From Azolla caroliniana (taxonomy: Eukaryota > Polypodiophyta), in contig JBHGNT010000008.1 of the NCBI GenBank assembly GCA_043228905.1, forward strand, positions 3,720,001 through 3,784,000: DNA of 64,000 nt, written 5' to 3'. Below, piece after piece: positions 9,641-25,100 of this stretch (positions are counted from its first letter, which is position 1; the number at the start of each line of letters is the position of its first letter). A program made the translations under genes and the position numbers. The notes under the pieces were generated by a model. The model worked only from the letters and a program-made list of their open reading frames with translations, ran no database searches and was not told the origin of the DNA.

Positions 9641-12180
9641 AATAGGATAAGGTCAAACAAATAGTCATAACATCATGTCGTGATGCAAATATATCATGGG
9701 CAAACATTAATTGATATCATGATCTCACGTCAATACCCCTCTAGACGTATGAGATGAGGTTCAAGATCAGGTTACATGGTAACACAAAGGTGTTTTAAAA
9801 ACCATGGGGATGACAAATGAATGTCTTTCCCTGATCTCTATATTGATTTTTTTCATGGCGACTCCCCGAGCCTCAACCATGTATGTTCGTGTCATGAATA
9901 GTTTATACACGAAAAAAATGTTAACAAGAACCTATGTTTCTATGCCCACATATGTGGTTTCGGCTCTTTTAAGTCCTATTATGAGAACCTTGAAGCGCAC
10001 TTAGACCTAAAGTCTAAACATGTATTATAGTCATATGTATCAACAATGTTGTATGGTCTTGGTCATATTGAACTCGAGACCTCGAGAACAAATGCATTGA
10101 ACACTTAAGTTAACCAAATAAGTTGCTCGTGTTGAATGTTGAACGTTTTATGCGTATAAGAGATATGCGAGGCATTTGCCCATATATGTTTTTTTTCAAA
10201 GAAACATATATGTCAAGAGTCCTTATTTCCCCCTCATTTACCACAAACTATGTTGGTACGTTACCTAACCTCAAGTCTCATAATTACGATGACATACGCC
10301 AAAGTGCAACCTAATGGTCAAGCCAAATGAGCCCTCTTTTCATAGTAGGTCCACGTGGCCCATCAGATGGTTACGTCATTATGAATGCCTTTCGTAAGAA
10401 TGATCTCATGGTGGCATCGTATCCATGTAATGAGGGAGGGATGTTGGATATGTGTGCCATAGGAACGACCTCACATGAAGTGGGTCAAGCCCTACGTTTT
10501 CAAGATCAGTATGGCTATGAGCGTTTCATTACGTAAAGAAATCGAAGTGACTAACAAGGATGTCAACAAAAAAAATTGTTGAAAAAAGGATGGTGACTAC
10601 ACCATTCTCACAAAAATGTGAGGGCGGCCACCAAGATCCTTTCCCCGAAAAGGACAACATACAATATAGAAATTACGTTATAACTAACATACACATATGT
10701 ATATTTATCACACATATACGATCAAATATGTATACACGTGACCACATATGCGTATATTAAGAAAAATCGTAACATCAAATAGCCAACATATGATGAAATC
10801 GAGACACATAATTGAGGCATATGCGTATGGACTCATCGATCAAATGTTTTGGTTTTAAAATTAAATTTTGGTCACTTCAATCACAAATTTTGGTTTATGG
10901 GATTAAACCAGTATAACTCGGTGTAAATTCATAGAATTGGATTTTAAGGTGACCTTTCAATTGAAATTTTTGATATATAATTTCAAATACAAATACAAAA
11001 ATTTCCTAAGGCTCAAATCTACTAGCCCTATTTACCAAAATACCAAAAATTTCCTAGTAGATTTGAGTGTATAATTACTTTATAAAGTGTATTTTTTTGA
11101 ACATAGGGGTAGTTTGGTAAATTTGGAACTTCCAGGGGCATTCTGGTAAATAGACGAACTTCTAGGGGTATCCTAGTACTTTTCCCAAAAAAAAACTAGC
11201 AATAAAGATAATAAATTAATAAACTAAACTTTAAAATAAAAGGAAATACAAATAAAACCATAATAATAATAAGTAAAAATAATGCAGACAAAACCATTTG
11301 TTTTAAATTTACATAATAAAAACTATTTAATTTACTAAAAAAATTTAATTCAATACTAATGAATTAATTTACTAAAAATTTTAATTAATTAGGGTTCCTG
11401 AATTCAACCAAAATTAGGGTTTTAGGAATTAAAATATTAATTAATTCACTAATAATGAATTAATTTACTAAAACATTAATTAATTCATGAATTATTTTAT
11501 TTTATTTTTCCATAAAAATTATGCTCCATTGGTATTAAAACTAAAAAGGCCAGTGGCACTATACAAATAGACTATAATATTTTCCATGTCTACAAGTTAT
11601 ATCATCAAAGAAAGGACCAAATATAAGTGGTGGCCTTTGGCAAGATAAAGATAATTATAAACTATGAAAACAAATCTCTTGCCAATAACACCTTTGCTAT
11701 ACCACATACAAAGGGGATATACTCGAGGACCCTATCGTTAATTCATGAATAATTAATTAATTAGGGATCCTAATTTCAACCAACTTCAGGGTTTCAGCCA
11801 AACCCTGAGTTTAGAGGCCAAGAACAATATGTAGATGTCACTTAGAGGATGAGGGGGAGGCGAGGATGCAAGCCGAGAAGAAGAAATATGGTTGAAATTA
11901 GGGTTTTCAGCCGAAACCCTAATTTGGAGGCCGAGAACAGGATGCAAGGGGAGGCGAGGGTGTACGCATCACGGACAAGATGCAGGGTGTGGCCTCTTCG
12001 CTGACAGTAGCAACAATAAAAAAACGTTTTTTTTTTTTTCCAAAATAAACAAAACGAATATTGTTAACCGTATTCATATTCTGATTCATATGCATTTGTG
12101 GGGCTCCATGTCAATCTATGGGTAGGTTCTATTATCACTTGTTTTAATATAACAAACATACATTTTACTAGAAAAAAAAA
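9641..12180. other. AT-rich intergenic DNA without recognised genes
   Basis: Short open frames occur (for example near 9804, 10123, 10327), but none shows a recognisable domain or plausible splice structure. From 11180 to 11560 the DNA is extremely AT-rich with repeated TTAATTAATT motifs. At about 11760-11960 a CCGAAACCCTAATTT/GGAGGC-type phrase occurs twice, so it is a degenerate local duplication. The right end leads into the AKR1 upstream region. Confidence 0.6.
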
Positions 12181-12290
12181 AAAGACTTGACTTGGAGAAG
12201 ACTGGTCAAGACTTGGAAAAGACTGGTCAAGACTTGGAAAAGACCGGTCAAGACTTGGAGAAGACTCTCTCTCAGTCAAGCCTCTCCTGG
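12181..12290 (+). repeat. short tandem repeat upstream of AKR gene 1
   Basis: About four copies of a roughly 21-bp unit (AAGACTTGGAAAAGACTGGTC and variants). A related but differently arranged array precedes AKR gene 2 at 21690-21835, so the repeat predates the gene duplication. It ends about 125 bases before the start codon, inside the presumed promoter. Confidence 0.85.
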
Positions 12291-12330
12291 ATGGAACGTG
12301 CACTGCACGATAAGCATAATATCATGCCGG

Positions 12331-12340
12331 GTCATAAAAG
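12331..12340 (+). promoter_or_regulatory. candidate TATA-like element of AKR gene 1
   Basis: GTCATAAAAG, with the following ACACAG, is one of the few blocks conserved exactly upstream of both paralogues (here 80 bases before the ATG; about 60 bases before the ATG in gene 2). CATAAAAG deviates from TATAAAAG by one base. The function is inferred from position and conservation only. Confidence 0.4.
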
Positions 12341-12370
12341 ACACAGGAAATTCCTCTCTCCTACCTCCTG

Positions 12371-12413
12371 ATGCGTCCAATCTTCCTGAGCAAAACTCCA
12401 AAACCCTCAAGCT
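12371..12413 (+). promoter_or_regulatory. upstream ATG overlapping the AKR1 start
   Basis: An ATG at 12371 lies 43 bases before the main ATG in another frame. Its frame passes through the main start and crosses the exon 1/exon 2 junction. In the spliced message it ends at a TAA about 120 bases into exon 2. The same ATG and frame occur in gene 2 (21896). If the transcript starts upstream of it, this overlapping upstream frame would be expected to reduce translation of the enzyme. Confidence 0.45.
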
Positions 12414-17436
<5,023 letters not shown>

Positions 17437-18120
17437 GCTATCTTAAGGACTTGGGGGAAACTAATTATTAATTATGACCATAGGAGCATATATAAAACTT
17501 ATGTCCTGAGAGAAATATTAAGAAAGGAACACATAAAGGCAGTTGTTTATAGTTTTTCTTGTATTTCTCACCTGATTATGATATGTCTTTTAAGCAGACT
17601 GCTTGGCAATATAAGGCCACAAGTGATTATAATGTGGTGGATGTCGAGGAATTGCAAAACTCGACGCATAGCACCAAATAGATTTATGTCTATATTTTAT
17701 ATGTTAAATAAATGGGCTCCTTAATCAGTTGAAGACTCTGATTAAAAAAATTAAAAATCTTAGTTTATTGAAGTTAACAACTTGTAATCGTAATGGAGCC
17801 ATGCATTCATGACATTGATAACTTCTCTTTACACGTGTGGGCAGTGATTGTTCAGCAATGGATTTCTTTGTAAAGGGGCAATCGGTTGACATCTATATAT
17901 GGTTTCTTTGTTGGAAAGGATGTTACTCTAATATTACTTCTCAACAAATTTTGTTCTCCCCTAATTGAATTTTCTCTCATGTTTTTCTTGTTCTACCCAA
18001 ATTTTATTGGTGAGGGTGTGAAAGATGCAACATCTGGTGTTGTCGCAAAAGCTATGTCTTATTCAAGTGTTCTTATTGAGTCTTCTTGAGAACCATCTTG
18101 AGATCTATATGGAGGGACGT
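17437..18120. other. AKR1 downstream region, shared with AKR2
   Basis: From the stop codon to about 18000 this is recognisably similar to 31564-32090 downstream of AKR gene 2 (for example the TTAAGGACTTGGG and GGATGTTACTCTAAT blocks). It therefore marks the right end of the duplicated unit. A 3' untranslated region is expected here, but no decisive poly(A) site was identified. Confidence 0.6.
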
Positions 18121-19670
18121 ACCACCATCTACCCTTTTGTTAGCATGACCGTCAAGAGCAAGTGCAAATTGTAAATAATACACTAATGCACCGGTTGACT
18201 TATTCTAAAGCAAAATCGAATCCTATTGTAGAATGCAATTGCTACAAGATTAGGGTAATACTTATGTGAGACCTTACCACCATCTACCCTTTTGTTAGCA
18301 TGACCGTCAAGAGCAAGTGCAAATTACAAATAATACACTAATGCACCGGTTGACTTATTCTAAAGCAAAATCGAATCCTATTGTAGAATGCAATTGCTAC
18401 AAGATTAGGGTAATACTTATGTGAGACCTTACCACCATCTACCCTTTTGTTAGCATGACCGTCAAGAGCAAGTGCAAATTGCAAATAATACACTAATGCA
18501 CCGGTTGACTTATTCTAAAGCAAAATCGAATCCTATTGTAGAATGCAATGGCTACAAGATTAGGGTAATACTTATGTGAGACCTTACCACCATCTACCCT
18601 TTTGTTAGCATGACCCTCAAGAGCAAGTGCAAATTGCAAATAATACACTAATGCACCGGTTGACTTATTCTAAAGCAAAATCGAATCCTATTGTAGAATG
18701 CAATGGCTACAAGATTAGGGTAATACTTATGTGAGACCTTACCACCATCTACCCTTTTGTTAGCATGACCGTCAAGAGCAAGTGCAAATTGTAAATAATA
18801 CACTAATGCACCGGTTGACTTATTCTAAAGCAAAATCGAATCCTATTGTAGAATGCAATGGCTACAAGATTAGGGTAATACTTATGTGAGACCTTACCAC
18901 CATCTACCCTTTTGTTAGCATGACCGTCAAGAGCAAGTGCAAATTACAAATAATACACTAATGCACCGGTTGACTTATTCTAAAGCAAAATCGAATCCTA
19001 TTGTAGAATGCAATCGCTACAAGATTAGGGTAATACTTATGTGAGACCTTACCACCATCTACCCTTTTGTTAGCATGACCGTCAAGAGCAAGTGCAAATT
19101 GCAAATAATACACTAATGCACCGGTTGACTTATTCTAAAGCAAAATCGAATCCTATTGTAGAATGCAATCGCTACAAGATTAGGGTAATACTTATGTGAG
19201 ACCTTACCACCATCTACCCTTTTGTTAGCATGACCGTCAAGAGCAAGTGCAAATTGCAAATAATACACTAATGCACCGGTTGACTTATTCTAAAGCAAAA
19301 TCGAATCCTATTGTAGAATGCAATCGCTACAAGATTAGGGTAATACTTGTGTGAGACCTTACCACCATCTACCCTTTTGTTAGCATGACTGTCAAGAGCA
19401 AGTGCAAATTGCAAATAATACACTAATGCACCGGTTGACTTATTCTAAAGCAAAATCGAATCCTATTGTAGAATGCAATCGCTACAAGATTAGGGTAATG
19501 CTTATGTGAGACCTTACCACCATCTACCCTTTTGTTAGCATGACCGTCAAGAGCAAGTGCAAATTGCAAATAATACACTAATGCACCGGTTGACTTATTC
19601 TAAAGCAAAATCGAATCCTATTGTAGAATGCAATCGCTACAAGATTAGGGTAATACTTATGTGAGACCTT
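18121..19670. repeat. 155-bp satellite-like array, 10 copies
   Basis: ACCACCATCTACCC starts a unit at 18121, 18276, 18431, 18586, 18741, 18896, 19051, 19206, 19361 and 19516, exactly 155 bases apart. An eleventh start at 19671 diverges after five bases. Copies are nearly identical, with only a few variant sites. These include GT/AC/GC before AAATAATACAC and TT/TG/TC before GCTACAAG. The length is in the range of plant satellite monomers (150-180 bp). The array stands between the two AKR genes, just past the homology end of the first. No coding function is seen. Confidence 0.98.
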
Positions 19671-21120
19671 ACCACAATCCGAGCATTTGAAAGAAGAGCG
19701 TCAAGGCAAGAAATAGCCCGACTTTGATTCCATTAATCCATGCTTAAAAATACAAGGTTAATTTAGTCCAATGATTAAGCTTAAAAATTATTTTTAAGGA
19801 GGTAGGAGGAGAGAGGGCCTTAAGTTTTAGCTTAGGGAATGTAAAGAGGAAGAACTCCAAGTTTTATAGTTTCACCATATGTTACATCTATGTCCATTTC
19901 ATGCTTGGGAAGGTATAAAGGTTTATAGATATTACCTTTATACCCTACAACAATGTCAAGCTCTCTATCTACATTGTCCTACTTCTACGAGGAGTTTTCA
20001 ATGTATCCCTAGACCATAACATCAAGGGTGAGATGTTTGACAATTTCTTAACATAATGTGCCAAGGAAGGTTTATGAGATGCCAAAAAGAATGTATAATA
20101 CATGAATGCATAGATCTCTTTGTGATTACTCGAATGTGTTGCAATCACTTCGAAGGATGCCATTACCTAATAAAAGCCATGTTCTTCATAGCGTTCAAAG
20201 AAATGATAAAGTGGCAAGTATTAGCCCAACATGTTAGACCAAACAAATAGGTTTGGAGATAGAGAATCTCCTTATGGACATTGGGTAAACCTTAGGAATG
20301 GCCTAAAATGTAAAGGTAAATGTATAAACTTTTATACTCTTTTAAAAAATGATATGAATGTATTGTGTAAAGAAAGTATAAGGGTGATATCATAAATCAT
20401 CTTCAAAAATTTCCTCATTCTCTCATTGTAGCAAAAGCTTAAGCCTTGCACTCCCTTCTTGATCATCTTGTGTTAATCTCTTCAAGCCCCTTAAGCCTTA
20501 TACTTTGTACTATTCACTCACATAAATAATTGGAGCTATGACATTTTGGTGATGTCTTGCTCCTTTATTCTTTATTTTAAGTCTTAAGTATGGTTAAGTC
20601 TCTTGATGTCTTGCATCAAGTGTTAATCATGTGAGTGCATGATTAAGAGAGAAATATTAGAGTTTGATATTTTAGTTAGTGTACATGTTATTAGCTCAAG
20701 TGTAGTTCACAACTACCCACTCATCTTGCCCATGAGAGTATAGGCTATGCAAAGTGGAAAGATCCCATAGAATGATCTCACTATGGTTCTCACCTAGAGC
20801 ATTGTGAGTAAGATGTGAACTCAATGAACGACTGAAAGTTGCCACATAAAGAGATTTTGGATAACAATTAACGTCCAAGTATCCAATGTGGACTTCGAAC
20901 ATTGATATAACATTCTTTGATTCAACCCCTTTGATTGAGTTTGTTGGTTGAATGCTTTGGATAACATGTTATAAGGTTATTACACTAGCTACTATGAAAT
21001 AATATCCCTTTATACTATCATACACATTTGTGTAAAACATTCATTTAATGCAAGCTCATTTGTGCTCTCTCATCTTCATTCTAATATCAATATACTCTAG
21101 GCACACATCACAATCTCCAA
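19671..21120. other. intergenic DNA, no gene recognised
   Basis: AT-rich sequence with only short frames and no domain. Parts near 20400-21100 read like retroelement leader or LTR DNA (polypyrimidine stretches, a TGTTAATCTCTTC phrase), but no termini, primer binding site or duplicate copy was found. Confidence 0.5.
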
Positions 21121-21335
21121 AAATAAGAAACTAACATTTGCAGATACCATTGAGAACTACCAATAAGAAACCAACATTTGCAAATAGCATTGCAAACTAT
21201 TGATAAGAAACTAACTTCTACAAATACCATTAAGAACTATTGATAAGTAACTAACATTGGCAAATACCATTGAGAGTTACTTTGATAAGAAACTGACATT
21301 TGCAAATAGCATTAAGAACCATCGATAAATATCGT
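21121..21335 (+). repeat. imperfect 41-bp tandem repeat, about 5 copies
   Basis: The phrase ATAAGAAACTAACATTTGC followed by AATACCATTGAGAACTA-like DNA recurs at roughly 41-base steps from about 21123 to 21284. Copies are moderately diverged. Confidence 0.85.
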
Positions 21336-21689
21336 AACATGCATTACTTTACAATGCAATGTAGGGGGACGAATGCATGACCTTCTAGTCTTCAGTCGAA
21401 CAAACCATAACAACATAGGCATATGGAACCCCCAATGATTCTGGCATCCATACTAAACAATTTGTAGCAATTGGGTTATACGGTCACCTAGGTTTTCTTC
21501 TTTTCATGTTTGATCACACTACCAAGACCAGGCATTGAGCCGAAGGATCGAACCTTTCACACCTCTTTATTACACCGCCATACACATTGTTCGGAGATGC
21601 CATTATCATGGAATGTAAGGGGTTGAACCCGTGAGCTTTGGGTCTCTGCCCACTTACCTTACTAGCTTAGCTTATGTGGTCCAGGAAGA

Positions 21690-21835
21690 TTAGTCAAGGT
21701 TTGGAGAAGACTCAAGGTCAAGGCTAGTCAAGACTCGCAGGAAAATTCAAGGTCAAGACTAGTCAAGACTTGCAGAAGATTCAAGGTCAAGACTAGTCAA
21801 AGACTTGGAGAACACTCAAGGTCAAGCCTCTCTCA
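21690..21835 (+). repeat. short tandem repeat upstream of AKR gene 2
   Basis: Repeats of a CAAGGTCAAGACTAGTCAAG-type phrase, roughly 35-45 bases apart and each including an AGACTTG.AGAA core. The core matches the unit at 12181-12290, but the period and order differ. It ends about 105 bases before the AKR2 start codon. Confidence 0.8.
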
Positions 21836-21876
21836 AAGATGGAACATGCACTGCACGGCAAGCAAACAATAGGGGT

Positions 21877-21898
21877 CATAAAAGACACAGCTCCGATG
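21877..21898 (+). promoter_or_regulatory. TATA-like element and upstream ATG of AKR gene 2
   Basis: CATAAAAG at 21877-21884 matches the conserved block of gene 1. The upstream ATG is at 21896-21898. Relative to gene 1, about 20 bases between the two have been lost, so the TATA-like block is only 11 bases before the upstream ATG. If it sets the start site 25-35 bases downstream, the gene 2 message would exclude the upstream ATG. This is inference. Confidence 0.35.
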
Positions 21899-21938
21899 CG
21901 TCCAATCTTCCTGAGCAAAACTCCAAAACCCTCAAGCT

Positions 21939-22143
21939 ATGGCTGTTCCTCTTCGACGCCTTGGAACTCAAGGACTCCAGGTAGGTTTTCATCCTCTCCT
22001 TCACCTTCTCCTCCTCCTTCTTCTTTCTCTTGCATTCTAGAAATCTAAGGGGTGGATTAACATCAATAAGAGGGAGAGGAACATTAACATTTACGAGATA
22101 GATAGATAGATTTTATTCTTGTCTACGGTAGTCAAATGTGACC

Positions 22144-22176
<33 letters not shown>

Positions 22177-25100
22177 AAGATTAACATTTACTTCAGGATG
22201 ATATCTACATATGAGACAAATTATGATTACCAATGTCGAAACTAAAACAAAAACAATTGCATAACTAATATGTATGTTCTTAAGGATCACGAGATTCATG
22301 ATAATGATCTTAATGCATGTGGTGGAATGATTCTTGAGATAGTTCACATGCATGATATGCATAACTAATATGTACGGAATGAATTATTGTGAGGGCACAT
22401 GGTATCTGAGGTTGGTTGGCACAATGGATCAAGGTTATGACAAAGTTCACTGAATGCATCTTCCGACGGGGTAGGACATCATGAGCAACGATCTCCATGA
22501 CCTGGTGCTGCTGTGGACTATGTGCCTTGTATCCTGGTACTCGTGGTCTCTATAATCATTCTCATTCCTCCGCTATCTTTATGGTGTCTCCTGAGCATGT
22601 TGTTGGTGGATTTGCTGGCCTATGGAATACGTTAGTGATGAGCAATTTTCGTTGTATCCCATTTGGTAATATAATGGTTGACTCCCCATGCAGGCTTTGG
22701 CCAAAGTGTCATAGGATAGCCTTTCCATCATCTGTCAAGTGGTGATGATTCTGGTGAAGTCCACAAAGAGGGTAACATGCTTCTCTATGATGTGCTTGTA
22801 AGTTGGTCACTTGCACACGAAGTTTTGCTCAAAATCTCAACCTCTCCTTCAATAACTTGCAAAACCTTTTAGCCCTATGTATGCAGAGTGCTCGACTTAC
22901 TTTGACCTCTTGTATGTGGGAGGAAACACTGAATAAGTAAGTCTGTGTTTGAATCCATCTCGTGAAAAGTAAAATAATTTCATCAATGAGAAAAAATCAA
23001 AATAAATAGTAAAACTACCTACAATACCAGATAATCTCATCAGGTAAGCGCTTAATAGATTGAGCTTTGGTTGACTGCTTCTGTTTCAAAAGATCTCCAT
23101 CATGGGCTGATCCAGTGGCTGTAGTCTATATGGAAATGGCCTATGTGCACTACAAACTGGCTTTTCCTGATCTATGTAACTGCTTTTGAATGTTATGAGG
23201 CCATGAGCTGGGCCTACGACACTAGGGAGGATTGAGGCCATGAGCTGGGCCTACGACATTAGGGAGGATAGAAATAGAATAGAGTATAATAGATTTTTTA
23301 CTGTCCATAAGGTGCCAATTTTGGCTTATGGGGGAACTGAATAAATATATCCTCTTGTATGTGACTCCTTCCTAAGAAGGGGGTTATTACTTTGTATGTG
23401 AAAATAGTGCAGGTTTCTCGGTAAATAGTTTCACATAAAGAGTGAGAAACCCTATATGTGAAAGAGTCTTTCATTCCATGCTCTGAGTGAGAAAGTGCCC
23501 CGCAACACTTCCACTCCATAAAGCAACACTTGGACCAGCATAACATTGAATAACATCAATCTTACTTCCCATTCTTGAGTATAACTGTGTTTGCATTGAT
23601 TCTCAAATATATAATAATTGTACCAACCCACTTGAAGTCTAGCCTCATGGCGTGCATTCCACCCATTTGTCAATGGACGTTAATACAAAGATATTTGAAG
23701 CTTTGCACCTCTTGTATTGGTTCTCCTTGTATGTAGAAGTGGGGTAGTGTATCAATATATTGCTAGGGAGTAGGCTCAGTTGGAGTCGTAGGTGGCCTTT
23801 TTAGGTAATACTTCTTCCCATCCATGCTTGCCTCTACAATCCTTCTTTTGCATAATTAGCTCTTGAAAAACAAACACAAGTCTTGCAAAAGTTCTCTACC
23901 TTCTCCAAAATGCTGAACATTAGAATACCCAAAACCTCTTCATTTTATAGTTCTCTCATTTGCATAAGTGCATAAAATAGGCTCAACTTTTTTCATTGGC
24001 ACCAACGTAGGCATATCGCCAAACTCATGCTTGAAGCACTGGTCACTCTCAACCCCCTTCCCTCTGCATAATTTTAACTGTTGTGTCTTTTTGACAAGAA
24101 CAATAGAGCCATGTAGCCTTCTTTCAAGGCTGTCTTTGACCCTTTTGTCATTGAGACTTTTCATTGTGTGTTTCAGCTAACAAGGCATGGAATGCTATCA
24201 ACCTAGTCTTGGTAAGGAGCTCAAAGTTTTGTGATCATGGGAGCAAGGGGTTTCCATCCCACCTTTCCTATATCGCAACTCTTACACTAGGTACTAGAAA
24301 TTCTATTGCCATCACGGCTTCTTCATAAAAAATTAGCTGGAAGCAAGGGTGCCAGATCGATGATAAATCCATCATGGGGATGTCACTTAAAGGAGGGCCT
24401 TATAGTGGGCCATATTCCTCCCAAGGTGTTATTGGGCTGACCGCATTCTTTCATTATCCAATTTAATGGTATTTGTTCAAATTGCTATGTTCTTTTCCAC
24501 TTTGGTCATGTAAGTGTGTGGACAATGTAATGCATTTATATTTATGTCATGTTAAGTGCCATTCCCGTTTCCCCAAAAATAATAAGACACCAATTCTTTG
24601 TTCCTTATTGTGCAGTAATCATCAAGACTAAATGTTTACAAGCATAACCATAATCGTAGTTGTGGGCTAATTTGCAAGGATGAAGGGTGAGTATTGAGTT
24701 ATCTCAATCCTACGGTGGGAGATAACTTTAGAGTGTTTAATCACCTGGTTGCGTTTTTTTATAAAAGCAACCAAATGTGAAACGCACACAAGGGCCTAGG
24801 GTTTGAGCCTAAATAAGAAGGCTAGCTTCCTTCATAAAGGGGCATCTCTTTTCTTTATTTTTTTGGAGATAGAGACTCTTGGAAGTTTGGCAAACCTCTA
24901 GCTTCATATATGTGTGCCTCCTTCAAACCCAAGGTACGATTCATGTTTGTACATGGTATGGGACACCGACAGGGGACGTTTTTGTATATTTTGACGCTTC
25001 CATGTGAAAGCTCCCTTCAAGAGTTTTCTAGACACATCTTTACTATATTTTTGGCCCCAATTTGAGGGGTTATAGGCATTTACATTATCTTTATAACTTT

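Noticed and set aside
10327-10536. 69-codon frame in the AT-rich intergenic region
   Set aside because: There is no recognisable domain, no splice context and no upstream signal. It could be chance; too weak to call.
18121-19670. Regular repeats considered as a CRISPR array
   Set aside because: The whole 155-bp unit is repeated without unique spacers, and the context is plant nuclear DNA. It is a satellite-like tandem repeat.
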